Below, piece by piece: positions 22,937-31,871 of a DNA stretch of 32,455 nt. The position numbers were made by a program, and so were the translations under genes. Numbering within the stretch: the first letter of the stretch is position 1; each line of letters opens with the position of its first letter. The DNA comes from Cytophagales bacterium (GTDB lineage Bacteria > Bacteroidota > Bacteroidia > Cytophagales > Cytophagaceae): the NCBI GenBank assembly GCA_013297765.1, contig JAAFID010000019.1, positions 1 to 32,455 on the forward strand, given 5' to 3'. The notes below the pieces were generated by a model. It was given only the letters and a program-made list of their open reading frames with translations, did not search any database and was not told the DNA's origin.

Positions 22937-24181
22937 TTACACAGATATATTGGATAGGCTTTTCACATACATTTTATTTTTTAACTTGTAAGCTATTTCC
23001 TCAAATGCCTTCAATGTATAGTTTACATCATCTATGGTGTGTACGGCGGTAGGTATGATACGGAGCATTAATATATCCTTAGGTACTACAGGATACACTA
23101 CTATAGAGCAGAATATGCCATAATTTTCACGAAGATCGATGGTCAATTGAGCTGCTTCACTTTCGTTTCCGCTTAATATCACAGGTGTAACAACAGACTC
23201 TGTTCGGCCTATATTAAAGCCTCTATCTCTTAAACCTTTTTGAAATGCAGTAGCTACTTTCCAGAGGTTTTCTTTCATTTCTGGGTGTTTTTTTAACAAC
23301 TCTAGTCGCTTGCGCAACCCTACCACAAAAGGCATGGGAAGCGTTTTGGCAAATATTTGAGAGCGAGTGTTGTACCTCAAATATTCTATTACTTGCTCTT
23401 TACTAGAAATAAATGCACCTATACAAGCCATTGATTTGGCAAAAGTAGAAAAATAAATATCTATCTCATCTTGTACCCCTTGTTCTTCGCCAGCACCAGC
23501 ACCAGTTTTGCCCATCGTGCCAAAGCCGTGGGCATCATCTATCATGAGGCGAAAATTAAATTCTTTTTTCAATGCAACTATTTCTTTCAGCTTGCCCATA
23601 TCGCCAGCCATACCAAACACGCCTTCTGTGATTACTAAAATAGAACCTTGACTTTCACCTACTAGCTTAGTGGCTCGTTCTAGTTGCTTGCGTAGCCCAT
23701 TCATGTCATTGTGTGCAAACACAAATCGCTTACCTTGGTGCAACCTTACACCATCTACTATGCAAGCGTGAGATTCAGAATCATAAATTGCAACATCGTG
23801 ACGGGTAAGTAGTGCGTCTATTACAGACATGATACCTTGGTAGCCATAGTTTAGCAACATGGTATCTTCCTTGCCTACAAATTCAGAAAGTTCATCCTCC
23901 AATTGTTCTATTAAATTAGAATTGCCAGACATCATGCGTGCCCCCATTGGGTAAGCAAGTCCGTATTCTTTAGTACCTTCTTCATCTGCTTGTCTTACTT
24001 CAGGGTGGTTTGCCAAGCCTAAATAATTATTCAAGCTCCAAACTAACATTTCCTTACCTCTAAATTTCATACGAGGGGCAATCTCGCCTTCCAGTTTTGG
24101 AAAAGCAAAATAACCATGAGCGATGGAAGAGTGTTTGCCCAGTGGGCCACGATCAGAAAGTAATTTTTCAAAAAGATCCAA
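22937..24181 (-). CDS. PLP-dependent alpha-oxoamine synthase family enzyme
   Basis: Fold-type I aminotransferase-like enzyme of the alpha-oxoamine synthase family (8-amino-7-oxononanoate synthase, 2-amino-3-ketobutyrate ligase, serine palmitoyltransferase, CqsA-like), joining an acyl thioester to an amino acid. Landmarks include WSLNNYLGLANHPEVRQ, the glycine-rich GARMMSGNSNLIEQLE, LNYGYQGIMSVIDAL, DSESHACIVDGVRLH, the PLP Asp/His motif MIDDAHGFGTMGKTG and the Schiff-base Lys in FSTFAKSMACIGAF. Relatives begin with MDLFEKL, so I prefer the TTG at 24181 over the ATG at 24211, which would add a hydrophobic tag. Serine palmitoyltransferase for sphingolipids is attractive in Bacteroidota, but specificity cannot be settled here. 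Confidence 0.85.
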   Translation of the reverse strand: MDLFEKLLSDRGPLGKHSSIAHGYFAFPKLEGEIAPRMKFRGKEMLVWSLNNYLGLANHPEVRQADEEGTKEYGLAYPMGARMMSGNSNLIEQLEDELSEFVGKEDTMLLNYGYQGIMSVIDALLTRHDVAIYDSESHACIVDGVRLHQGKRFVFAHNDMNGLRKQLERATKLVGESQGSILVITEGVFGMAGDMGKLKEIVALKKEFNFRLMIDDAHGFGTMGKTGAGAGEEQGVQDEIDIYFSTFAKSMACIGAFISSKEQVIEYLRYNTRSQIFAKTLPMPFVVGLRKRLELLKKHPEMKENLWKVATAFQKGLRDRGFNIGRTESVVTPVILSGNESEAAQLTIDLRENYGIFCSIVVYPVVPKDILMLRIIPTAVHTIDDVNYTLKAFEEIAYKLKNKMYVKSLSNISV

Positions 24182-24284
24182 GGTAATTAAAATTATGAGG
24201 TGATTAAACAAACATTAAACTATTCAATTTGCAAATTTAAAAATAATAAAGTAATAAAAAATAGAGAAGAATGTATTTGGTTGG

Positions 24285-25553
24285 TTAATATTGATATTTA
24301 TCTTTCCACAACTTTTTCAGACGTTGCCTTAACTCATTTTCTCGTGCATTATCGGCTGGGTCGTATAGTTTAAGACCTGCTATTTTATCGGGTAAATATT
24401 CTTGATGTATAAAATTTTCTTGAAAATTGTGGGCATATTGGTATTCTTTGCCATAGCCTTGGGCTTTCATTAGTTTTGTAGGTGCGTTGCGAAGGTGCAT
24501 AGGCACTGGCAAATCACTTTCTTTGTGTACTAAATCTTTTGCCTGTTTTATGGCTACATACGCTGCATTGCTCTTGGGAGATGCAGCTAAGTAGGTGACG
24601 CATTGAGATAATATAATATCTGATTCAGGGTAGCCTATTACCTTTACAGCTTGAAAACAAGTGGTTGCCATTACTATTGCTGTAGGGTTGGCATTGCCTA
24701 TATCTTCCGAAGCCAGTATTACCAGTCTGCGGGCTATAAATGCTACATCTTCGCCCCCTTCTATCATGCGTGCTAGCCAGTACACAGCGGCATTGGGGTC
24801 GCTACCACGAATAGATTTGATAAATGCGGAAATAATATCGTAGTGCATTTCTCCTTTTTTATCATACATAGCCACTTTTTGCTGTGCTATATCTATAAGC
24901 AATTGGTCGGTAATGATTATATCGGTTTTTTCAGAAGAATTAATGGCTAGTTCAAACAAATTGAGCAGTTTTCTGGCATCGCCACCAGAAAGATTGATGA
25001 GTACCTCTGTTTCTTTTATTTGGATATTTTTTGTGGCCAAAAACTCGTCATGTTTCACTGTATATTGTACTAAAGCCTCTAATTCTGCTCGTTGGAGTGG
25101 TTTAAGGGTGTACACTTGGCATCGTGACAGTAAGGCTGATATTACTTCAAAAGATGGGTTTTCGGTGGTTGCCCCTATAAGTGTTATGATTCCTTTTTCT
25201 ACCGCACCTAGTAAAGCATCTTGTTGAGATTTGCTAAAGCGATGAATTTCATCTATAAATAACACTGTTTTATTTTGTTCCTTTGCTTTATCTATGGCCT
25301 CTCGCACTTCTTTTACCCCTGCACTAATGGCACTTAATTCTATAAAAGGTAACCCCAATTCACTGGCTAGTATTTTGGCTATCGTGGTTTTGCCTACCCC
25401 TGGAGGGCCCCACAAAATAATAGAAGGCAGTATTCCGCCATTCACTATTTTTTTGATTGCACCATGCTCACCTAGCAAATGTTTTTGACCATACATTGCT
25501 GCAATTGTTCTTGGTCGCATACGTTCGGCAAGTGGTATGTCGATATTTTTCAT
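24285..25553 (-). CDS. rarA: Replication-associated recombination protein A (RarA/MgsA)
   Basis: AAA+ ATPase related to clamp-loader subunits and eukaryotic WRNIP1, acting at stalled replication forks. The 422-residue protein starts MKNIDIPLAERMRPRTIAAM, with the Walker A GPPGVGKTT, Walker B VLFIDEIHRFSK and the sensor IGATTENPSFEV. The Arg-finger type SRCQVYTLKPL follows. The C-terminal MgsA domain has KSIRGSDPNAAVYWLARMIE and EDIGNANPTAIVMAT, ending near HLRNAPTKLMKAQGYGKEYQ. It is divergent from the secreted module at 25795. Length and motif order are standard. Confidence 0.95.
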   Translation of the reverse strand: MKNIDIPLAERMRPRTIAAMYGQKHLLGEHGAIKKIVNGGILPSIILWGPPGVGKTTIAKILASELGLPFIELSAISAGVKEVREAIDKAKEQNKTVLFIDEIHRFSKSQQDALLGAVEKGIITLIGATTENPSFEVISALLSRCQVYTLKPLQRAELEALVQYTVKHDEFLATKNIQIKETEVLINLSGGDARKLLNLFELAINSSEKTDIIITDQLLIDIAQQKVAMYDKKGEMHYDIISAFIKSIRGSDPNAAVYWLARMIEGGEDVAFIARRLVILASEDIGNANPTAIVMATTCFQAVKVIGYPESDIILSQCVTYLAASPKSNAAYVAIKQAKDLVHKESDLPVPMHLRNAPTKLMKAQGYGKEYQYAHNFQENFIHQEYLPDKIAGLKLYDPADNARENELRQRLKKLWKDKYQY

Positions 25554-25794
25554 TTGTTAATAATTCTCATTTTAAAAAATATAATACAACACTTCAAGAT
25601 TGAGAAATTTGAGTGAATTATTTTGAAGTTTTATAAACCAACTTTACAAGCTATAGCAATAAAATAGGAATGGGCAATTTAAACAATAGCTGTACAAAAT
25701 TTTGTTTTTTGCATTTTTTAATAAAAATATTGATTAAATTTAATATAATAATTGTTAGAAATTATTGCACCTAAACATTAATTTAAAATTCGGT

Positions 25795-27156
25795 ATGATG
25801 ATAAAGAACTTGGTCAAAGCAAAACTTATTTCGCTTTCAACCACAATACTATTTCAATTCCATACATTTGCACAAAATAATATAGATAATTATTTATCTA
25901 TTAATCCTATACAAACCATCATTGCCAATGCAAATAATGGTGTAAAAGCACCTAGAGATATCGACTTTAATCCCCAAATTGCCAATCAAGTATGGGTGCC
26001 CAACTTTGGTACTTTAACTCAGGCAGGAAGCATGGTTATTATTTCCAATGCTGGTGCTGCCAACCAAGCTGTAGAGGTAAAAACAGATCCAGACGAATTT
26101 ATCAACCACTTTTTTAACTCTCCGTCGGCCATTTCTTTTAGCAACAATGGCAATTTTGCTACCTGTGGAGAGCTAGAAAATTCGCCAGGAGATACTAAGT
26201 ATTATATGGGCCCAGTGTTATGGCCTTCTAGCACCTTTGGCAAAGAATCGCCCAATGGCAGTAGCCATATAGATATGTTACATGAAAGTCCTTATGCAAT
26301 GGGTATAGAAGCAGAAAAAGATAATATATTTTGGCTTTTTGATGGGTTTAATGGTATGATTTGCAAATATAATTTTCACAATCCACACGCCCCAGGCGAG
26401 TTTGATCACAGCGATGGGGAACTGGTCAGATATTCAGAAATAAAAGTTCTTCGAAAAAATGGAGTACCTAGTCATTTGGTCAGGGATAAAGCCACCAATT
26501 GGCTATACATAGTAGATGGAGGCAACAAAAGAATATTGAGAATGGACATTGCCTCGGGGCAGAAAGATGCCACACTTAAATGCAACGAACCATATCAAAA
26601 TGGTTGCTATAGTATGAAAAATGTAAAGTGGGAAGTAGTAGTATCTTCAGGCTTGATAGACCCATCGGGCATAGAAGTAAAAAATAACCGTATGATGGTA
26701 AGCGATAATAGCAGTGGCGACATTATTGTTTATAATATCTCTACAGGCAAAGGGGTAGAAATGGGCAGAATAAAAACTCAATCAGGCATTATGGGAATTA
26801 AGCTATCTGGCGATAATAAGATATGGTATGTAAATAATAAGTTGAACCAAGTGGTAAGGCTAGATTATGGTGTTGTAGCAGGCAATAGCGGCTCAGAAAT
26901 ACAACAAGTTTTTTTTAATTTATTCCCCAATCCAGCGACAAATATTTGCACCATCAAATATACTGCTGCTGATGCAGCCCAAGTAAGAATAGTATTGTAC
27001 AACATCATGGGCAAAGAAATAAAAACCATGAAAGAAGGCAATTTTTCTACTATTGACGAATCTGTGGATATTGCTGATATGCCCACTGGGCTATATATTG
27101 TAGGCTTAGTGTTGAATGGTGTACCTACAACTACTAGAAAACTTGAAGTAAAATAA
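25795..27156 (+). CDS. Secreted beta-propeller-like protein with T9SS type A sorting domain
   Basis: Exported protein of about 453 residues. I choose the ATG at 25795 (or 25798), since it starts a signal peptide (KLISLSTTILFQFHTFAQ) that a TTG at 25765 would bury. The middle has NHL/SMP-30-like repeats, for example ANNGVKAPRDIDFNPQIANQ, NWLYIVDGGNKRILRMD, SGLIDPSGIEVKNNRMMVSD and GIMGIKLSGDNKIWYV, consistent with a six-bladed propeller. The C-terminal sorting domain starts FFNLFPNPATNICTIKY and ends PTTTRKLEVK, so it is secreted or surface-attached by T9SS. It lies 14 bases before the first cupredoxin gene and is probably co-transcribed. Substrate or electron-transfer role unknown. Confidence 0.8.
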   Translation: MMIKNLVKAKLISLSTTILFQFHTFAQNNIDNYLSINPIQTIIANANNGVKAPRDIDFNPQIANQVWVPNFGTLTQAGSMVIISNAGAANQAVEVKTDPDEFINHFFNSPSAISFSNNGNFATCGELENSPGDTKYYMGPVLWPSSTFGKESPNGSSHIDMLHESPYAMGIEAEKDNIFWLFDGFNGMICKYNFHNPHAPGEFDHSDGELVRYSEIKVLRKNGVPSHLVRDKATNWLYIVDGGNKRILRMDIASGQKDATLKCNEPYQNGCYSMKNVKWEVVVSSGLIDPSGIEVKNNRMMVSDNSSGDIIVYNISTGKGVEMGRIKTQSGIMGIKLSGDNKIWYVNNKLNQVVRLDYGVVAGNSGSEIQQVFFNLFPNPATNICTIKYTAADAAQVRIVLYNIMGKEIKTMKEGNFSTIDESVDIADMPTGLYIVGLVLNGVPTTTRKLEVK

Positions 27157-27170
27157 TTGAAATAGTACTC

Positions 27171-28046
27171 ATGAGAAAAATATACATTGCTTTTTGTGCA
27201 GCAGTAGTTTGCAATATATTATTTTATAATACTTTATTTGGCAATACTGTAAACAAAACTATTTATATCAACAGAGGTAAGCTGGAAACATTTCTGAAAA
27301 TTTCAATTCCTTATTTGGCCTTCAACGATAGCAAAGATTTTGTAGTAAATAGCAGTATTATAAACCTACAGCCCAGCCAAAAGTTGGTATTGAAAGTTAT
27401 AAATAATGATACAGTTGCTCACCAATTTGCCATCAAAGACATTGATGGAAAGGCAACCATCAACCCCAAGGATAGTATAATTCGTACCATCGTGTTTGGC
27501 GACGAACTGAAAAACTATATATTTTTCGACCCTTCGATGTTTCCTACCAATGTTTATATGGGTTTAGGTGGCATGATTTGTATTTCAAAATCTAAAAACA
27601 ACAAAAATTTTTTTTGGAATTTAAAAGAACATCAATTGGAGTTCAACAATGCTATCGGGAGGGGTAAAGGAGTAGATTGGACAAATTTTAATCCTGATTT
27701 GTTTACTATCAATGGTTTTACATTTCCATTTAATATTGATGATACTTCTGCCAATGTAATAGCTAATATACATGATACCATTCACATCTATATTGCAAAC
27801 ACAGGCTTGGGTATTCATGCCATACATTTTCATGGTTTTCACTGTAGGGTTATTTGGGCAAGTAATGCTCGATTGATAGATACATCCAAAGATTCATTTC
27901 CCATAAAAAGTATGGAAACGATGTTGCTAGAAATGATACCCGACAAAATAGGTGAATATACTGTTCATGATCATAATCTTATAGCCACTACTACACTGCT
28001 AAGACACCCTTCAGGAATGATGCAAATAATGAAAATACTACCATGA
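27171..28046 (+). CDS. Cupredoxin/multicopper-oxidase-like exported protein without type 1 copper Cys
   Basis: A 291-residue protein with a signal peptide (MRKIYIAFCAAVVCNILFYN) and apparently two cupredoxin domains: residues about 30-140, with no obvious copper ligands, and about 165-291. The second holds HAIHFHGFH (H216, H219, H221, H224) and TVHDHN (H266, H268), which match the HxH motifs of trinuclear copper sites. In the usual HCHxxxH the Cys is Asp267 and the third His is replaced by Ala (HDHNLIA), so a type 1 copper site is unlikely. MM at 283-284 keeps the position of the axial Met. It has no T9SS sorting domain, unlike its neighbours. The last four bases overlap the next start (ATGA). 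Confidence 0.75.
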   Translation: MRKIYIAFCAAVVCNILFYNTLFGNTVNKTIYINRGKLETFLKISIPYLAFNDSKDFVVNSSIINLQPSQKLVLKVINNDTVAHQFAIKDIDGKATINPKDSIIRTIVFGDELKNYIFFDPSMFPTNVYMGLGGMICISKSKNNKNFFWNLKEHQLEFNNAIGRGKGVDWTNFNPDLFTINGFTFPFNIDDTSANVIANIHDTIHIYIANTGLGIHAIHFHGFHCRVIWASNARLIDTSKDSFPIKSMETMLLEMIPDKIGEYTVHDHNLIATTTLLRHPSGMMQIMKILP

Positions 28047-29269
28047 AAAAATTTTATTCTTCAGTATTTATTTTATTTATTCTATATTCCTTCTCTAACA
28101 TAGAAGTTTATGGACAAAAAAAGGTAAAACAAATGGTTGTATTTCGTACTACAAACACACATACTCTATGGGATGGAGTGGCTGTACCCATCTATGCTTT
28201 TGCCTCTAGTCCATTTGTCAATTCCATACTGCCAGGTGTAACTATATATGCTACAGAGGGAGATACTGTAGAGATAAATGCCAAAAATTTATCTCAAGGT
28301 GTACCTCATACCATTCACTTGCATGGATTGGATGTAGATACCAGAAATGATGGCGACCCAATGACTTCATTTGCATTGAACCATCAAGAAGATACAACCT
28401 ATACTTTTGTAGCTGCACATGCTGGTACCTATTTATACCACTGTCATTTTATGGATGTGGTACATTTGCAAATGGGTATGTATGGTTTGGTAGTAGTGAA
28501 ACCAAAAGATGTGATGACCCCATTTAAAGGAGGTCCGGTTTTTCAAAAAGAATATTCATGGCTGATGTCGGAATTGGATAAAAATTGGCACGATTCATTG
28601 CCTAAACTTCCAGAACACACCTCGGGTATTGCACTGCCTCCATATAAACCCTCTTATTTTTTAATCAATGGCAAATCGAAGCAAATGTTGGCCGACCCAA
28701 CTATAGCAATAGCAGCAAACGTTGGCGATAAGGTGTATCTGCGTACTGCAAATATTGGTTATTATTACAACAAAATTATTTTCCCAAAAAATATCATTCC
28801 TACAGTTATAGACTCTGATGGCCGACCACTCAAAAAACCTTATACAAACGATACCATAGAAATAGTATCGGGCGAAAGATATGGAATTTTATTTTCATCT
28901 GATATGGTATTGAAAGACAATATTCTAATACAATATTATGATATGAACAATCATCAATTAAAAGGAGAGGAAAAAGTACAAGTATTGTTTGACGAGAATA
29001 CAAATAGCATAGAAGAAAAGAATGTTTATCCAATAAGAATTAGCCCAAATCCTGTGCAAAATTACTGCAACATAGAATATTCTGATCAATCGCAATGGGG
29101 TAAAATAATGGTATATAATACACAAGGGCAGTTGATAAAAATATTTAAATTGGAACAAATAGCCACACATCACCAATTAGATTTTTCTGAGTTTAGAGAT
29201 GGATTGTATTGTGTAAAATTTATTGATAATGAACATAGTACACAAGTTAATATTGTAGTAAGGCATTAG
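28043..29269 (+). CDS. Multicopper-oxidase-like protein with T9SS sorting domain
   Basis: A 408-residue exported protein (signal peptide KKFYSSVFILFILYSFSNI, cleavage near VYGQ). The first cupredoxin domain has HTIHLHGLD (H89, H92, H94) and the type 1 copper and T3 site YHCHFMDVVHLQMGMYG (H133, C134, H135, H141, M146), with the H-x4-M spacing seen in nitrite reductase and two-domain oxidases. A second cupredoxin-like domain (about 195-310) shows no copper ligands. A C-terminal T9SS sorting domain starts IRISPNPVQNYCNIEY. It overlaps the upstream gene by four bases, implying coupled expression. Oxidase, nitrite-reductase-like and metal-oxidising roles are all possible; which one is not decided here. 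Confidence 0.85.
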   Translation: MKKFYSSVFILFILYSFSNIEVYGQKKVKQMVVFRTTNTHTLWDGVAVPIYAFASSPFVNSILPGVTIYATEGDTVEINAKNLSQGVPHTIHLHGLDVDTRNDGDPMTSFALNHQEDTTYTFVAAHAGTYLYHCHFMDVVHLQMGMYGLVVVKPKDVMTPFKGGPVFQKEYSWLMSELDKNWHDSLPKLPEHTSGIALPPYKPSYFLINGKSKQMLADPTIAIAANVGDKVYLRTANIGYYYNKIIFPKNIIPTVIDSDGRPLKKPYTNDTIEIVSGERYGILFSSDMVLKDNILIQYYDMNNHQLKGEEKVQVLFDENTNSIEEKNVYPIRISPNPVQNYCNIEYSDQSQWGKIMVYNTQGQLIKIFKLEQIATHHQLDFSEFRDGLYCVKFIDNEHSTQVNIVVRH

Positions 29270-29417
29270 TTATTATTTGATAGGGATAAAAAATGATAAA
29301 GTAAAGCACCCATCGAATTAACTACCTAACTACTATCTATTTGGTAATTATATTTCTAACATTTTTTTTAGTAGGAGAGATGTTAAAAATTTAAACACTC
29401 GTTGTATAGACACTAAA

Positions 29418-29455
29418 CAAAAAGGCTTCAACTATATAAAGTTAAAGCCTTTTTG
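29418..29455. terminator. Bidirectional hairpin terminator
   Basis: CAAAAAGGCTT at 29418-29428 pairs with AAGCCTTTTTG at 29445-29455, with three more pairs inside a mismatch. The T and A tracts flank the stem on both sides. It lies between the convergent copper-protein gene and the FN3/PA14 surface protein. Confidence 0.75.
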
Positions 29456-29482
29456 CTTGGTGAAAATGATTAGATTTTGAAA

Positions 29483-31729
29483 CTATTTTTTCAAAAAATG
29501 CTGAATAGCTTTTTTCTGATTTTGTTCTATTATCATCAAATAGCTGCCTTCGGAAAGACTTTCTATATTGATGGTATTGCCAGTTGCCACCAATATCGTT
29601 TTCCCTAACAGGTTTTGAATAACAACGGTAGTTGGTATATTTTCATTTAACCCATTTATAAATATTATATTTTCAGATGGATTTGGAAATATGGTAATTG
29701 AATGAAGTGTATTATTGGCATCTGCTACACTATTTGCTCCAGTAGTAGTTAAAGTAAGTGGTTCGCTGAATGCAGATTTATTTCCTGCTGCGTCTTTCGC
29801 CAATACTTTGAAATTATAGGTAGTGCCGGGTAGTAAGTTGGTAATGGTTGCACTTTCTTCATCCGCTGTAGCAATAGGCGTAGCCTCGTCATTAATATAA
29901 ATCTCATAATTTAAGACAGCTACGTTATCTGTAGATTTTTGCCAGAAAAGTCCTATTTCTGTATTTTCTATAAACAAATCTGTAAGTAAACTAGGTACTG
30001 TAGGCGAGGTTACATCTGCTAGTGTTTTTGCTACTACCACATTCGATGCTAGAGACTTATTGCCTGCTGCATCTTCAGCTACTATTTTTACATTATAGGC
30101 TGTGTTAGGTGTTAATTTTGAAATTAAAAATTCAAAATTATTGCCAATACCAATGGTTTCTCCTACTTCTACATCATTGAGAAAAACAATGTACTTGATT
30201 ACGCCAAAGTTGTCTGTGGCCTTGTCAAAAGTAATGGTTGCTGTAGTTACCGTAGTTGCTTTTACAGCTACATTGCCAACTGTGGTAGGTATGGTAGTAT
30301 CTAGCATGGTAGTTTTAGCGGTCAGTTCATTACTACTTTGCGATTTGTTTCCATCTAGGTCTATTGCTTTCACGGTTATTTTGTAATCTGTATTTGGGGC
30401 AAGTCCTGTAGCAACGTACATATTGGTAGCAGCACCCATAGTAGTACCTACAGTTTTACCATTTACCAATATTTCATATCCTTTAACAGATTTGTTGTCG
30501 GTAGATGCGTTCCAAGTTACAGCAATATAGGTACTTCCTGCACTTACAAAAGCAAGGTTGGTGGGGGAGCTAGGAGGAGTTACATCGTCTAAAATAATGG
30601 GAGCAACACAATCGGCACCTGAGTAGCTACTCAACAGATTTTTAGAAGGAATAGTGATGGTATCGCTACTGCCTGGTTTAATCCAAGTGATTTGAATAAA
30701 ATCTTCATATCTACCATCTACTTGAAGAGCTTCAAGATAGTAAACTTTTCCTGCTTGCAAGGTTACCCCAGCCGATACTTGATTGGGTGTAGCGGTAAAT
30801 AATCCTTTTTTAACACTGGTACTGCACGAAGCAATTTTTACTTTGTTTGCAGCTTTACAATCGGTACTTAGATACAATTCGCCCTGATCGTCAGAGGCAA
30901 GTGCAAATTTATATGTACCCGTAACAGGGGCTATCAAGTAGCCAAATAAGCGAGAACCATAATTATCTGACCAGTAATTACTCGTTTCAGATTGTGACAA
31001 TAATTCTATCGCATTGGGCGATGCAGGATAGTTGGCATTGGTAAGCAAGCCATCTATACTGCCGCTGGTAATACCAGTATAATACTCACGAATCATCCCA
31101 TTGTATTGACCTTCTGGTGCTATGTATATTGCTAATTTTTTGGTTTCGCTGCCATTGGCATTGGTCACTAAAATTGAGAAATTAAAATTACCAGCTTTGG
31201 TCGGCTTTCCTTTTATTTCGCCAGTATTGGCTGCAAGTGTAAGACCATCGGGCAATGCACCACTAGAAACACTATAAGTAAAGCGAGGGCCAAAAGATTT
31301 ACCATACAATGTTTTGCTGTAATTTACATTTACCTGCCCTATAGGCATTTCTTGTGTAAATAGTGTAGGTACACTTCCATAAACATAAATTAGGGAAGAA
31401 TCTTTTTTTACCAAGTTCCCTTTCTTTACGGTCAATTTTATCCAATGAACACCATTTGACAATATGTTTCCCGCAGTAAAGATTAGCTTATTGCTTAAAA
31501 ATCCATTGAGTGACGACTCCCAAGTGATTTCTGCATTTTCAATTAAAGTAGGTTCCGTTGCCGTAACTATACCCTTAAATGTGGTAATTACTTCTCTATT
31601 AACTTCGCTATTGGTCAGGGGCGTTTCTATGCCTAGAGTCACTGTTTGTGCATTCGTAGCTAAAGCAATATTTGCAAGGGCAAAAACACCACACAGCTTC
31701 ATCAAGTGGGTAAATGTTCGTTTTTTCAT
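29483..31729 (-). CDS. Large secreted PA14/FN3 surface protein with T9SS sorting domain
   Basis: Modular extracellular protein of 748 residues. A signal peptide (to NAQ, about residue 28) is followed by an Ig-like segment (30-117) and a putative-Ig (He_PIG) domain with FTYSVSSGALPDGLTLAANT and GEIKGKPTKAGNFNFSI (118-203). A PA14 domain follows (208-372; REYYTGITSG, RLFGYLIAPVTGTYKFALAS and DDQGELYLSTD). Three FN3 domains come next at about 387-474, 480-569 and 577-663, with the repeated WNASTDN / FDKATDN / WQKSTDN and LAPNTDYKITVKAID type strands. The C-terminus is a T9SS type A sorting domain (TIFPNPSENIIFINGL). PA14 domains often bind carbohydrate, so adhesion to or processing of a polysaccharide is plausible. 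No catalytic domain is seen. Confidence 0.88.
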   Translation of the reverse strand: MKKRTFTHLMKLCGVFALANIALATNAQTVTLGIETPLTNSEVNREVITTFKGIVTATEPTLIENAEITWESSLNGFLSNKLIFTAGNILSNGVHWIKLTVKKGNLVKKDSSLIYVYGSVPTLFTQEMPIGQVNVNYSKTLYGKSFGPRFTYSVSSGALPDGLTLAANTGEIKGKPTKAGNFNFSILVTNANGSETKKLAIYIAPEGQYNGMIREYYTGITSGSIDGLLTNANYPASPNAIELLSQSETSNYWSDNYGSRLFGYLIAPVTGTYKFALASDDQGELYLSTDCKAANKVKIASCSTSVKKGLFTATPNQVSAGVTLQAGKVYYLEALQVDGRYEDFIQITWIKPGSSDTITIPSKNLLSSYSGADCVAPIILDDVTPPSSPTNLAFVSAGSTYIAVTWNASTDNKSVKGYEILVNGKTVGTTMGAATNMYVATGLAPNTDYKITVKAIDLDGNKSQSSNELTAKTTMLDTTIPTTVGNVAVKATTVTTATITFDKATDNFGVIKYIVFLNDVEVGETIGIGNNFEFLISKLTPNTAYNVKIVAEDAAGNKSLASNVVVAKTLADVTSPTVPSLLTDLFIENTEIGLFWQKSTDNVAVLNYEIYINDEATPIATADEESATITNLLPGTTYNFKVLAKDAAGNKSAFSEPLTLTTTGANSVADANNTLHSITIFPNPSENIIFINGLNENIPTTVVIQNLLGKTILVATGNTINIESLSEGSYLMIIEQNQKKAIQHFLKK

Positions 31730-31848
31730 AATAAGGTTTTGATAAAATGAGGTTAAATTGTATTTAAAATATTAATATTCTAATTGTTGAATATATTGCT
31801 TTTTTAGAATATTAAAAAATCCTTGCTCTTGATTGAATAATATATATA

Positions 31849-31860
31849 TCCACTAGTGGA
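31849..31860. repeat. 12-bp palindrome TCCACTAGTGGA
   Basis: A perfect palindrome in the 142-base gap between the FN3/PA14 gene and the small gene downstream of arfB. It is 119 bases upstream of the FN3 start on the minus strand. It could be an operator-like site, but a single copy is weak evidence. Confidence 0.25.
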
Positions 31861-31871
31861 GTCAAAGATTT

